DNA of 64,000 nucleotides from [Clostridium] celerecrescens 18A. GTDB lineage: Bacteria > Bacillota > Clostridia > Lachnospirales > Lachnospiraceae. The translations under genes were made by a program, and so were the position numbers. Where the stretch lies: assembly GCF_002797975.1 (NCBI RefSeq), contig NZ_PGET01000001.1, forward strand, positions 2,852,001-2,916,000. Direction: 5' to 3'. This document shows positions 17,132 through 27,300 of this stretch, in pieces; position 1 is the stretch's first letter, and the number at the start of each line of letters is the position of its first letter. Under the pieces are notes generated by a model. It did no database searches and was not told the origin of the DNA. It saw only the letters and a list, made by a program, of their open reading frames with translations.

Positions 17132-18067
17132 CTATCCTTTCACTGCCCCAACCGTAAGTCCTGAAATAAAATATCTCTGGAAAAACGGATAGGTGCAGGC
17201 AATTGGTACAATAATTATAATCGCCATCGCCATTCTCGCCCCTTCTTTAGGCATGTTATTCATATACTGCTGTAAAGTCACACCTAACGAAGGGTTCTTT
17301 GCCATCATCTCCATATTTCTCTGAATATGATCCAGTAAAGATTGGATGGAAAATAATTTGGTATCTGTTATGTACAGGGAAGACTGAAACCAGTCATTCC
17401 AATAGGCGAAAGACAAAAACAATGCAATGGTGGCAACAATGGGCTTGGACAGCGGGAATGCAATCCGTGCAAAGATGGTGAAATGACTGGCTCCGTCTAT
17501 CTGGGCGGATTCTACAATGGATTCCGGAATATTCAGCTTAAAAAATGTTTTACAGATAATTACATGAAACGAACTGACACACAGGGGCAGAATAAGCGCC
17601 CACAGTGTATTTTTCAGATGTAGAAACTGGGTGTTGATTACATAAGAGGAAATCATACCACCATTAAAAATCATGGGAATGAATACCACCATGGTAAAAA
17701 ATGAGTTAAATTTAAATTTTCGGATTGACAGAACATAGCCCATAAGAGTGGTCAGAATAACCCCAAAAGCTGTTCCTGCCACCGTTACTGCTGCCGATAT
17801 GCCCAGTGCCCTCATGATCATCTTTCCTTCCTTCCACAAAAAGAGGTAGGATTCCAACGAAAACTCTTGAGGCCAGAAGCGGTATCCGTTCAATTTTATA
17901 GACTGCTCAGATGAGATAGAAATAATAAACACAAAAACAACCGGGATAATACAAATCAACGCAAACAGAATGAACAGGACGTTAAAGCTGATGTTGATTG
18001 CGGGTGATATGCGGTTAAGTGTTGAGCTGTCGGCCATATCCATATTTTTTACTGCTCGTTTTCTCAT
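17132..18067 (-). CDS. Carbohydrate ABC transporter permease (LplC-like)
   Basis: 311-residue inner-membrane protein with six predicted helices. The EAA loop that docks the ATPase is visible (ESAQIDGASHFTIFARIAFPLSKP), and the C-terminus SGLTVGAVKG is typical of LplC/YtcP permeases. Start has AAAGGA 8 nt upstream, 15 bp after the partner permease. Forms the membrane channel with the 18082-19041 gene for the mannoside importer. Confidence 0.92.
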   Translation of the reverse strand: MRKRAVKNMDMADSSTLNRISPAINISFNVLFILFALICIIPVVFVFIISISSEQSIKLNGYRFWPQEFSLESYLFLWKEGKMIMRALGISAAVTVAGTAFGVILTTLMGYVLSIRKFKFNSFFTMVVFIPMIFNGGMISSYVINTQFLHLKNTLWALILPLCVSSFHVIICKTFFKLNIPESIVESAQIDGASHFTIFARIAFPLSKPIVATIALFLSFAYWNDWFQSSLYITDTKLFSIQSLLDHIQRNMEMMAKNPSLGVTLQQYMNNMPKEGARMAMAIIIIVPIACTYPFFQRYFISGLTVGAVKG

Positions 18068-18081
18068 TTCAGTTTTCCTTT

Positions 18082-19041
18082 CTAAATGATTGAACTTTCG
18101 TTATCAATCTTTTTCACAATCGCATTTGCCACCAGAATGGTAATACAACATGCCACCGACTGGAAGAAGGATGCCGCCGATGTCATCCCGATTGGAGTCG
18201 CTGACTTCAATGCATTAAACACATAGGTGTCAATGGTGGCAACCGAATTGAAAATCGAGCCCTTAGCCCCCTGTGACAACTGGTAAAAAAGTCCGAAATC
18301 AGAATAGAAAATCTTGCCAACATTCAAAATGAACATCATAATAATTACATTTTTCAGGCTGGGAAGCGTAATATATCTGGTCTGCTGCCATTTGCCCGCG
18401 CCATCAATCACCGCCGCTTCATAGAGCGTTTGGTCAATTCCCGAGATACTGGACAAATAAATAACCATGTTATATCCTGTACTCTTCCACAAATACATAA
18501 TAACCAGAATAAATGGCCATACATTTTTATTCATGTACCACTGATTTGCCGTCTTTCCTACATCTCGCATCATATTATTCATCAGACCGTTGTCATAATT
18601 TAAAAACGCATCCAGAAAATATGCTGCAACAACCCACGACATAAAATAAGGGAAAAACATCAGCGTCTGATAGACTTTGGATCTTTTTCTGCTATGGAGC
18701 ATATTCATCATAATGGCAAGTATCACTGCAAGTGCAGTGCCCATAACAATAAAAATAAGATTGTAAACAATCGTGTTTCTTAATATCACATACAAATCAT
18801 TGGATTTAATCAGAAACTCAAAGTTCTTAAAGCCCGCCCATTCGCTATGGATAACATTGTAGATGAAACCTTTCCCAGGCTGAATTTTATAATCCTTAAA
18901 AGCGATAATAAGTCCAAACATGGGCATAAAGCAAAATAAAATATACCAAATGGTTGTGGGCACCGCCATCAGGGTAAGTTCCCAGTCACCTTTTGTAGCC
19001 TTTCTCTTTTTTGCCTTTGTGTAACTATCTAATGTTTTCAA
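18082..19041 (-). CDS. ABC transporter permease (LplB-like)
   Basis: About 319 residues with six transmembrane helices after a basic N-terminal tail; EAA motif in YEAAVIDGAGKWQQTRYITLPSLK. Two starts are possible: GTG at 19071, overlapping the regulator by 47 bp, or TTG at 19041 with GAGG 7 nt upstream, preferred here. Either way it overlaps the end of the LacI gene, implying translational coupling. Partner of the LplC-like permease and the binding lipoprotein downstream. Confidence 0.9.
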   Translation of the reverse strand: MKTLDSYTKAKKRKATKGDWELTLMAVPTTIWYILFCFMPMFGLIIAFKDYKIQPGKGFIYNVIHSEWAGFKNFEFLIKSNDLYVILRNTIVYNLIFIVMGTALAVILAIMMNMLHSRKRSKVYQTLMFFPYFMSWVVAAYFLDAFLNYDNGLMNNMMRDVGKTANQWYMNKNVWPFILVIMYLWKSTGYNMVIYLSSISGIDQTLYEAAVIDGAGKWQQTRYITLPSLKNVIIMMFILNVGKIFYSDFGLFYQLSQGAKGSIFNSVATIDTYVFNALKSATPIGMTSAASFFQSVACCITILVANAIVKKIDNESSII

Positions 19042-20080
19042 CCCTATCCCTCTTTTCAATTCTTTCCTCACCGTCCAAATTCAGATTTTTCACTGAATTC
19101 CGATAGATAATTTCGCCTTCAATCCGTCTTGTCTCGGGTTTCTTATTAGGTCTCTCAATGGTTTCGATTATCTGCCTGACAGATACTTTTCCGATTAATG
19201 AAGCATTCACTGCTACGGTAGTAAGCTGGGGATCCGTCAGCTTGGCATAAATATCATCATCAAAACTGCCTATGGAAATATCATCCGGCACTGTATACCC
19301 ATGATTATTCAGAGTTCGTGTCAGCCGAAAGGCGGTTTCATCACAGTTACAGATAAAAGCAGTGGGCATCTCTTTTGGCAGCTCTATATCAACAGCTTTT
19401 CCCTCCAGACTCCGGTCAGGAATAACCCAATCGTCTCTTAACTGCATGTTTTTTTCCAGCATAGCCCGCAAAAATCCAAGATAACGGTCGGTAATACTTG
19501 TAGTGGAATTAATGGTTCCTACAAATCCAATCTTTCTGTGACCCATCCGGATAAGATACCGGGTCATGTCGTACATACTGTAAATATTCTCGGACACCAC
19601 CGAATCCGAACGGTGCGTCCGGTCATAAATATCCACGTAAACCTTGGGAATATCAATTTCCTTAACCTGTTCACGTACCTCTTGATCTAAAAGACCCAAA
19701 ACGAGAATCCCCTTAAAAAGATTCTCTTTCTTCATCATAGAAATATCATCGCAAATAGTCGCAGGGCTGGGTGTGAGCATCATGGCGGAATAGTTATAGC
19801 GGCCAAGCTCCCTGACAATTTTCTCATACATGCGCATATAAATAGCCCCGCCGCCACCTTCTGAGATAAAGCGGCTATTCATAATGATGCCAATCTTTTT
19901 TCGTTCAGTTTCCTCTTGGACCGGCATAATATAACCCTGTCTGGCAGCAGCCTCTTTAATCTTATTCTTTAATTCCTCGCCCACTCCTTCTTTATCATTC
20001 AGAGCTTTAGATACCGTTACCTTACTGATTTTCAGTTCATCTGCAATATTTTGCATGGAAACCTTACGTTTTTTCATCAT
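19025..20080 (-). CDS. LacI-family transcriptional regulator of the mannosidase operon
   Basis: About 351 residues. The N-terminal HTH and hinge read SMQNIADELKISKVTVSKALND (helix-turn-helix) followed by KEAAARQGYIM; the rest is a periplasmic-binding-protein-like sensor domain ending around an IGSFDDDIYA motif. Start set at the ATG of 20080, 6 nt after GGAG; further upstream in-frame codons have no ribosome site. It is the first gene of its operon, so it controls its own synthesis with that of the transporter and mannosidases. Ligand unknown. Confidence 0.9.
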   Translation of the reverse strand: MMKKRKVSMQNIADELKISKVTVSKALNDKEGVGEELKNKIKEAAARQGYIMPVQEETERKKIGIIMNSRFISEGGGGAIYMRMYEKIVRELGRYNYSAMMLTPSPATICDDISMMKKENLFKGILVLGLLDQEVREQVKEIDIPKVYVDIYDRTHRSDSVVSENIYSMYDMTRYLIRMGHRKIGFVGTINSTTSITDRYLGFLRAMLEKNMQLRDDWVIPDRSLEGKAVDIELPKEMPTAFICNCDETAFRLTRTLNNHGYTVPDDISIGSFDDDIYAKLTDPQLTTVAVNASLIGKVSVRQIIETIERPNKKPETRRIEGEIIYRNSVKNLNLDGEERIEKRDRVENIR

Positions 20081-20096
20081 CTTCTTCTCCAAAACC

Positions 20097-20154
20097 TTAA
20101 CTTTAGTTAACTTTAACCAATTGTAACTTAACATATTTTTGTATAATTTGTCAA
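20097..20154 (-). promoter_or_regulatory. Promoter and putative operator of the mannosidase operon
   Basis: Minus-strand TTGACA (20154-20149) is followed after 17 bp by TTAAGT (20131-20126), a poor -10. Downstream lie two copies of TTAACTTTA (plus-strand reading) with the palindrome AGTTAACT (20105-20112) and a third related TAACTTAAC, just ahead of the lacI ribosome site. The cluster is a reasonable autoregulatory operator, although it lacks the central CG of most LacI sites. Confidence 0.5.
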
Positions 20155-20268
20155 TTATATTTTTGTTTTTAATATATTTTTGTATTATTTAGATAATTTC
20201 ATAATTGTATTTTGGTAAATTTTTCCTTCGCTTTTCTTCATCTTAAAATATTAACTTTTACTGTAAGG

Positions 20269-20418
20269 TTACAATATGTGCATACCCATATGCCAATCAG
20301 CCTCTGCTTTACACCACTCCTCTTTTGCTTCATCATAGCAGCCAGCCTGAATGTGTTCTTTGACAGTCCTGCATGCAGTGATGGCAGCTGATAAAGCATA
20401 CATACAAAAAAGAGACAA
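20269..20418 (-). CDS. Possible small protein (49 aa), unknown
   Basis: An open frame with GGAGG followed after 6 nt by a TTG start (20418). It encodes about 49 residues: a short hydrophobic start, then ACRTVKEHIQAG and YDEAKEEWCKAEADW, a strongly helical, protein-like composition, ending at TAA 20269. It lies about 100 bp downstream of the secreted GH31 gene on the same strand. No family recognised; could be the remnant of a longer gene. The remaining 110 bp up to the lacI promoter is AT-rich and holds nothing clear. Confidence 0.35.
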   Translation of the reverse strand: MSLFCMYALSAAITACRTVKEHIQAGCYDEAKEEWCKAEADWHMGMHIL

Positions 20419-20522
20419 TTTCACCCTCCAAAATGTTCTGTAATCCATTCATGTTCAAAATGCAACGGCACATCGGAAGACTTTTCACAAGACCTTCTCC
20501 ATGTGCCGCCGCAGGTAAATTG

Positions 20523-23500
20523 TTAATTCTTATACAATCTCACATCATCAATATGTACCGAGGTCCCGCCGCTGGAGGAACAATAGAATCCAACATCAAT
20601 GGTACCATTTGTGACCAAAACATTGCTTGCCTCTATTTTGTGCCACCCGCTCCCCGGCTTTGGCATATCCACGTAAACCGCATTGCCACCGTAGTTTGTG
20701 ATCTCCATGCGCCCGACGCCCGGAGAAGTATTTAACACCTTCACAAACGCTTCCACCCGGTAGCTTCCGTTTTCCACGTTAAGCCCCTGATGAATACTCT
20801 GCTCATAAGCAGCCGCATGGTAAAAATACGCCCGTTTGTCGCCTTCCACCGGAGATTCCGGTGGATTCGTGCCGGAACCGGAATCAATGCCGTAAGCTAA
20901 TACCTGGCCGTTTGGATGCCACTCCGTCCAATTTGAATGAAAGGTAGTGGAACGCTCAAAATCTCCATTGTCCAAAAGATTTTCCGGATAAGTACCGGAA
21001 GCGGCGGCAGACAAGGTCAATTTGTCAAGGTTGACGTTGCCGGAATTGCCTGCATCATAACGAAGGGATATCCGGTTTCTTCCCTTTGAAAGCGCCACAT
21101 TTGTGCTCACGGTCTTCCAGATGTTCCAGTTTCCGCCTGAAGCGGGAAATTGAAGGTTGCCTGCATAGCTTCCATTTACGTATAAATTTAAATCTTTCGT
21201 GCTTTGATTTCCGTTGCTGTAGCGGAAATCTGCGGTATAGGCTCCGCCTTGTTCCATATCGACCTCAAAGGCTACTTCCGCATTCTGTGAAACCATGGAA
21301 TCCACAAAGCCGCTGCCGCTGTAGAACCAATGATCCTGGTTTGACTTAGCAGCCCCGTAAAGCGGGGAGTTTTCTGCTTCTATTACCATCCGTTCCGGTT
21401 CGAAAGGAACTGCCAGATAGTCAATATTTACAAAGCCTGTATCCCCTGCCTTCGGATCATATTTGAACGTGATGCTGTTACTGCCTGCGGTAAGAGGAAG
21501 GAGTATCTTCACATCTCCCCAGGAATCCCAGCTTCCGCTAGAAGCTATATCCGCCTGGCCGCAGTATGCGCCGTTGACGTATGCAGATAAGGTTTTTGCG
21601 GCCTTCGCGCCGTTGGAACAACGCAGGGTCACCTCATAATCTCCCGGATTTGCTGTTTTGGCATAAAAAGTCACTGCCGCCTGCTCCGTTTCCATACCGT
21701 TCACAAAACCGGTACCGGAAAATCCTGTATGATCCCTGCCCACCTGTGGCTGGCCTGCCACCGTTTTACCGGAAAGAGAGGCGTATTCCGCTTCGTACTT
21801 TTGATCGGAATGTGTGACAGCCGGATTACCTGATAATACCAGTGTATCAGCATTTGACAAACCCGCCTGGGTTTTTATATAAGTAACTTCCCCGTAAATG
21901 TCCCTGGAGTTTGCAAATCCCCCGCCATTTGCGGCTATAAGGGCATTTAAATCGGCGTATTCCTGTAACTGGGCGGCATTTTTTGTCACCTGTCCGGCGG
22001 CGCTGCCATGAACAGCCAGGTAATAGTAATCCACACCGTTTTTGTAGCTTCCGGATTTGGCCGATATACCGACGTTCACCTGGCCGGAACCTTTCTGACC
22101 GGATATGGTCTGAGAGAAATATGTTCCGTTTTCGTAGTCATAGGTAATTCCGTCATCGTCATAATACTGAAACTCGGTCTTCTGGGATGAAGGGAATATG
22201 TCTACGAAAATTCGTTCCGTTTCCTTCTGCCCTATGTAGTCCTCTACATCCTGTGAAGGGATAATGGCCCCTTCCTTTATAAAGAGCGGCAGGTCGGACC
22301 AGGACTGGGTATCCAGACTGTAGGGAATATATTGTCCCCCCATATATGCAGTCCCCCTGTTGTAGTCAATCCAGTTTCCCTCCGGGAGGTAAATCCACTT
22401 GCAGGACTGTCCGCGTTCTGTAACCGGAGCCGTAAGGAGCCAGTCTCCCAGCATCCATGCGTCGGAGTAATCCTTTACTTTATCATCCTGGGGATAATCA
22501 AACAGCAGGGGACGCACCAGACCCAGACCGCTTTCGTAAGCCTCTCTTTCATAGGTATAGAAATAAGGCAGCAGGGAGTAGCGCAAGTGAATGGCTGCTT
22601 TTACATTTTCCTCTGCCGTATAGCCATAATACCAGGGCTGGCGCTGTTGGTTTAAGTTGCCGTGCACCCGGAACACAGGCACAACGGATTCAAATTGAAG
22701 CCAGCGGGTGTAAAGCTCTGGACTTGGATTTTCAATGTTTCCGGAATTTTGATTAAAGCCGCCTCCGTCGGACCCCCATTTCGGCTGTCCGTTGTTTACG
22801 GTAGAAAGCAGGGCGGCCTTCTGTTCATTTAAACCGGCGGCCCAGGAAACCCGCTCCCCCTTGTAAAACTGAGTGGCAACGTCTCCTGACCATATACTGG
22901 TGGCAAAGCGCTGGGTACCTGGATAGTAGTTTCTTCCCGTCTGCCACACACGGGTATTATTCCTGGCATAGTCCCGCTGTCCCTCATAAATAGACTGGGC
23001 AAGGTGCAAGGTATTATAGTTCCCGAACCAGTACTCAGCCCCATTAGAGGAAACCTTATCTGTTTCATCATTCCACCAGCCCACGATACCCTTTGTAAAT
23101 GCATCAATGGAATGGTTCCACCACCAGGCCCGCTCTCCGGATTTGTAAGGGTCAATGCTGCGTACCGTGACAGGATAGAAATAATCCACATATTCATTGT
23201 GGCCCGGATAGAAATATCCGTTATTTGCTGCATCCTGTCCCTGTGCGGTAGTTGTACCGCCGGAAATCTTTGTTACAATCCGGGGCTTGGTAATCCCGAT
23301 CATTTTCACGCCCTTTGCGTCCATGGTGTTTTTTAAGGCACCGCTTCCTGCAGAGGGGAAATTCCCCGTATTCCACTTAAATTCCCCATAGTTGTCCTGT
23401 CCATAAAGCTTCCAGTCGTAGTCAAAAGCATAGCTGTCCAAGGGAATGTTTTTTGCCCGGTAGGTATCAATCATTTCCATCAGTTCCTGTTCGTTGATTC

Positions 23501-24353
23501 CCCACTCAAAATTGGAAAAGCCCTGTGCCCACTTGGGAAGCATGGGAGAGGTTCCGGTGATTTTGGAATAGCCTTTCATAATCTCTTTTGGCTCTCCCAG
23601 TAAAATAAAATATTCCACATTGTCTTTTTCATACCTGCGGCCTTCCACCGGAGTTCCCCCATAGTAAAATTCCATTTTCTTATCCCTGGAATTGGTATAA
23701 GGGTAGCCGCCGTCTGAATCCACCAGCAAACCATAGCCTGCAGTGGACCAGAGGAAGGGACCGCCTGAATTGCCCTGCTGGCCTGCCCTGGCCGCCTGTG
23801 TATTGTCATTGCGAAGCAGATTGCCGTTTTCATCAAAACAGTCAAAGCTGTGGATTCCGTACAGGTTCGTGGAATCCTGGCGGACAAAGCGAACGCCATC
23901 GTGGTTAACTCCACCGCTTTGAGGTTCCCAAAACAAGGTCGTGCCATCGGCTTTCTTCACCGTCATCCGGCAGGGCTTTTTGTTAATTTCAACCTGCATT
24001 TCGTCTGTCTTTATGGTTATGGGATCAGAAGCCGTATTAATGACGGCGGTACTTGCATCCCATTTCAGACCTGGATCGATCATGGGGGTCCGCTCACTGG
24101 ATACAACTCCATCAGGCTGGTAATTCACCCGCAGAATGTCCTCGTCACAAACTTCCAGCGTTAATTTATCCGAAGGAGAGGAACCGCTGTCCACAGTGAG
24201 GACCAGTGTGGTTCCATTGACCTGCGTACCAATTACGTCACCTAAAGCAGATACTGCCGCCCTGGCCGGGACCGGCACAAAGGCCGGCCACAGAGCGGTG
24301 AACAATAAGGTAAATACTAAACTTAATGATAGAAAACGTTTTCTTTGTTTCAT
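20523..24353 (-). CDS. Secreted GH31 enzyme with CBM35-type modules, 6-alpha-glucosyltransferase (CtsZ)-like
   Basis: 1276 residues with a signal peptide (cleavage near ARA-AVS, about 32). The GH31 barrel (about 270-620) has nucleophile Asp 429 in GIVGWWNDE and acid/base Asp 491 in SIWSGDVATQ. Two CBM35-like domains follow (about 852-983 and 990-1117, each starting with an E-A-E-[YN] motif), then a CBM4/9-like domain (about 1125-1276, LLDNGDFERS). Family knowledge, from memory: the 6-alpha-glucosyltransferase CtsZ of the cycloalternan pathway is a GH31 protein of about 1284 residues encoded next to a 1093-residue GH31 isomaltosyltransferase; here the neighbours are 1276 and 1079 residues. Role inferred: transfer of glucosyl units to make alpha-1,6 ends on extracellular maltodextrin. 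Plain alpha-glucosidase is the alternative. Confidence 0.8.
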   Translation of the reverse strand: MKQRKRFLSLSLVFTLLFTALWPAFVPVPARAAVSALGDVIGTQVNGTTLVLTVDSGSSPSDKLTLEVCDEDILRVNYQPDGVVSSERTPMIDPGLKWDASTAVINTASDPITIKTDEMQVEINKKPCRMTVKKADGTTLFWEPQSGGVNHDGVRFVRQDSTNLYGIHSFDCFDENGNLLRNDNTQAARAGQQGNSGGPFLWSTAGYGLLVDSDGGYPYTNSRDKKMEFYYGGTPVEGRRYEKDNVEYFILLGEPKEIMKGYSKITGTSPMLPKWAQGFSNFEWGINEQELMEMIDTYRAKNIPLDSYAFDYDWKLYGQDNYGEFKWNTGNFPSAGSGALKNTMDAKGVKMIGITKPRIVTKISGGTTTAQGQDAANNGYFYPGHNEYVDYFYPVTVRSIDPYKSGERAWWWNHSIDAFTKGIVGWWNDETDKVSSNGAEYWFGNYNTLHLAQSIYEGQRDYARNNTRVWQTGRNYYPGTQRFATSIWSGDVATQFYKGERVSWAAGLNEQKAALLSTVNNGQPKWGSDGGGFNQNSGNIENPSPELYTRWLQFESVVPVFRVHGNLNQQRQPWYYGYTAEENVKAAIHLRYSLLPYFYTYEREAYESGLGLVRPLLFDYPQDDKVKDYSDAWMLGDWLLTAPVTERGQSCKWIYLPEGNWIDYNRGTAYMGGQYIPYSLDTQSWSDLPLFIKEGAIIPSQDVEDYIGQKETERIFVDIFPSSQKTEFQYYDDDGITYDYENGTYFSQTISGQKGSGQVNVGISAKSGSYKNGVDYYYLAVHGSAAGQVTKNAAQLQEYADLNALIAANGGGFANSRDIYGEVTYIKTQAGLSNADTLVLSGNPAVTHSDQKYEAEYASLSGKTVAGQPQVGRDHTGFSGTGFVNGMETEQAAVTFYAKTANPGDYEVTLRCSNGAKAAKTLSAYVNGAYCGQADIASSGSWDSWGDVKILLPLTAGSNSITFKYDPKAGDTGFVNIDYLAVPFEPERMVIEAENSPLYGAAKSNQDHWFYSGSGFVDSMVSQNAEVAFEVDMEQGGAYTADFRYSNGNQSTKDLNLYVNGSYAGNLQFPASGGNWNIWKTVSTNVALSKGRNRISLRYDAGNSGNVNLDKLTLSAAASGTYPENLLDNGDFERSTTFHSNWTEWHPNGQVLAYGIDSGSGTNPPESPVEGDKRAYFYHAAAYEQSIHQGLNVENGSYRVEAFVKVLNTSPGVGRMEITNYGGNAVYVDMPKPGSGWHKIEASNVLVTNGTIDVGFYCSSSGGTSVHIDDVRLYKN

Positions 24354-24364
24354 ACTGCTCCCCC

Positions 24365-27300
24365 TTATTTAACCAGAATACAGTCCAGATTGATACCGGC
24401 GAAATCCCCGTTTTCATAGGAAATCCGGACAGTATTTCTGCCGCTGTTTAAGTTAACAGGAATGTCTGCGGTATTCCAGTCACCCCACCCGGAAGTTACC
24501 GGCAGGGCCAAAGCGCTGATGCTTCCCCCATTGACCTTTACGGATCGCTGTCCGGCAGTCACTCCGGCAGAGTAACGGACTGACAGGGAAGCCTTGCGTT
24601 TTTCTTTCGAATACACCTCAAATTCTACCCAGTCGCCCTTATCCGCAAACTGGTCCACAAAGCCTTCCCCGTAATAGCCGCTGTAATCCGTGTTGGTGGA
24701 AACCTGATTAAGGGATGCATGTTCGGCTTCGTAAGGAGCTTTGTTCACGCCATTTAATTCGATCTTCTTAGCCGGACCGGACGGGGTTTTGATATAGGTC
24801 AGTTTTTCATTTTCGTTGTAGTAGAATGCACTTTGTGCCTTTCTAAAGCTATCCAGAGTTTTCACTTCCTGTAATGTCTGACCGTCTGCTTTTACACCGC
24901 CGGGTCTGGTTCCAAAGACCTGCGTGGTGATTGGAATCTGGCAGTCAGGCAGATGAACGGTTACAGTACCTGCAGCAAAATTCTCGGTTGCCCGGACTGT
25001 CATGGTGCTCCGGTCACTGTGAGACAAGGTATAGGTACTTTCCCCTTCAGGATAGACACGGAACGTGAGGTTTTCGTATTTCTCCACATCATTGCCTATG
25101 GATCCGCCGATCTCATAATTTTTGTTTAAGTTAAGGGGCAGAATACTGCCAGACTTTACGTAAACAGGGATAGAGTTCATATCTGTATAATAGTCTTTCG
25201 CCATGCCGCCTGCGGTAAGGGCGTTGTGCCAGAAATCGATCCATTCCCCTTCGGGCAGGTATACGCTCTTTACTGTCTGTCCCTCCTGGACAACAGGGGC
25301 CACCAAAAGACTGCGCCCAAACATATACTGTTCTTCCAAGTCATAAGTATTGGAATCCTCCGGATTATCTAAGAACATGGCCCTCATCATGGGCGTTCCG
25401 CCCTGTGCACTGGTTTGTGCCTCGCTGAAAATATAGGGCAGCAAGTTCATGCGGGTATTGGTGTATTTGCGGAACATGGGTACGATGCTGCTGTCACCTG
25501 TACGGCTTTGAACATTCCATGGGGAGCGTTCCTCACTGGGAGAAGGGTTAGCCTTCTCGGAGTGGAACTGCATGATCGGGGCAAAAGCAGCCATTTGGGT
25601 ACTGCGCTTATAAAGCTCGGCAGAGGGGAAATTCCCCGTAAAACCGGCCAAATCCCAGCTCCAGTAAGGTACACCTGATATACCGGCGCTTAAACCGGCA
25701 CTGAGAGCATCCCGGAAAGCGGAAAAGCTGGAGGTCTGATCTCCTGCCCAAAAGGCTCCGGTGGTCTGAACGCCTGCGGTCCCCGACCGGCTGAAGGTAA
25801 TTCCTTCCCCTGTCTTTTTCTTCACAAAGTCGTTATAACCCTTTATGTAGGCGTTAGGGTATGCATTACGCATGGAAAGGTCCGTACTGCCGTTATGGAA
25901 GGAAGTGTCTTTACGCCAAACCATTTCCCCGCCGTCTGTTTTTACACCGTCTATCTTAATGTCATCAAAAAGGTAGGAGCGCTTGTTCATCCACCAATCA
26001 ACTGCCTCGGGATTGGTGAAATCCAACAGCAGACTGTTTCCGAACCACCCTGATTCGGGTATGCGGTAGGGCCCATTATGTCCGTCGGAAACGGCATATC
26101 CCTTCTGGAGCATATAGGCTTCGTCATTGTCCTTTTGTGCATAGGAGTAAGGCGTGTATTTTAAAACAGGTATCTGCCACAGCACCAGTTTTATGCCATT
26201 TTCATGAAGAGTATCTGACATGGCCTTTGGATCGGGCCATTTAGAGCCGTAGGTAAAATCCGAATTGCGGAAAGCGGACGAGCCTGAAACGGGCGTATAG
26301 GTGGCTTCATTCCAGACATAAAAGGTGTTTTCGTCGCTCCACTGTTCCAGGACTAAAACCGTAGCCGGTATGTCGTTGTTTTTAGACTGGTTCATGGCTT
26401 CCAGCGCTTCTGATTGGGTATCCCATTCATTGGCTGACATCCAAAGTCCGAAGGCCCACTTGGGCAGTTCCTGGGGCAGACCGGAAATTGTGTTGTATTT
26501 GCCCACCACTTTCGCAGCCGTACTTGCGCTGATCAGGTAGTAATCCAAAAGGGGCGAATCCACATGTTCCGTGTCAGCTTCAAATACATACCGGTCTTTA
26601 TCGGATGCTGCCATATCGAACCTGGAATAACAGGTGGTATTTAAGTAAATTCCGTAACCTTTGCTGGTAACGAAAAAGGGAACCGACAAATAGGTTTTGC
26701 TGCCCTGGTTCTGGTATTGGTTGTAAATGTAGGTTTCAACCACCTCTCCCCGTTTCTCAGCACCATTATAGTGCTCTCCGAAACCATAGAAGTGCTCATC
26801 CGAAGGGGAGAAATACCCGTCCCGGAACTGCCCGATCACGTCCTTTCCATCGGTCAGCCAGGACATCTCTTTGCCCATTCCTCCGTTCGAAGTTAAAACC
26901 CTTTTGTGTTCGTAGCTGTACACCTCTAAGGCATATGGGTTCTTTGTGACGGTAACCCGCAGTTTTCCGGTATCTATCTCCACCTTTTGGGCATTTTCCG
27001 TCACGGTATAGCCGGTAATCCCGGAAGCAAATTTCCCATTTCCTTTTGGTGAAAGCTGGAAACGCACTGTTTCCTCGTCCGTAAAGCTAAGTGCCAGCTT
27101 TGGAGAGAAATTCCCCGTATCCGCTGTCACATCAAAAAGGACGGTTCCATTTTTATAGTTATTTAAAGATACGGACTTTACTTTTTCCCAGTCGGCCACG
27201 TGAAAGGTAAAGGGACCGATGGCTTTGGCGTTCGTGCCATTTACATCCCCGTGTACCGTATACTCCACAGTATCTCCTTTTGCAAAGGAGCCCAGATCCG

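Noticed and set aside
19042..19071. GTG start at 19071 for the LplB-like permease
   Set aside because: It lacks a well-placed ribosome site, while TTG 19041 has GAGG at 7 nt; noted in the feature as an alternative.
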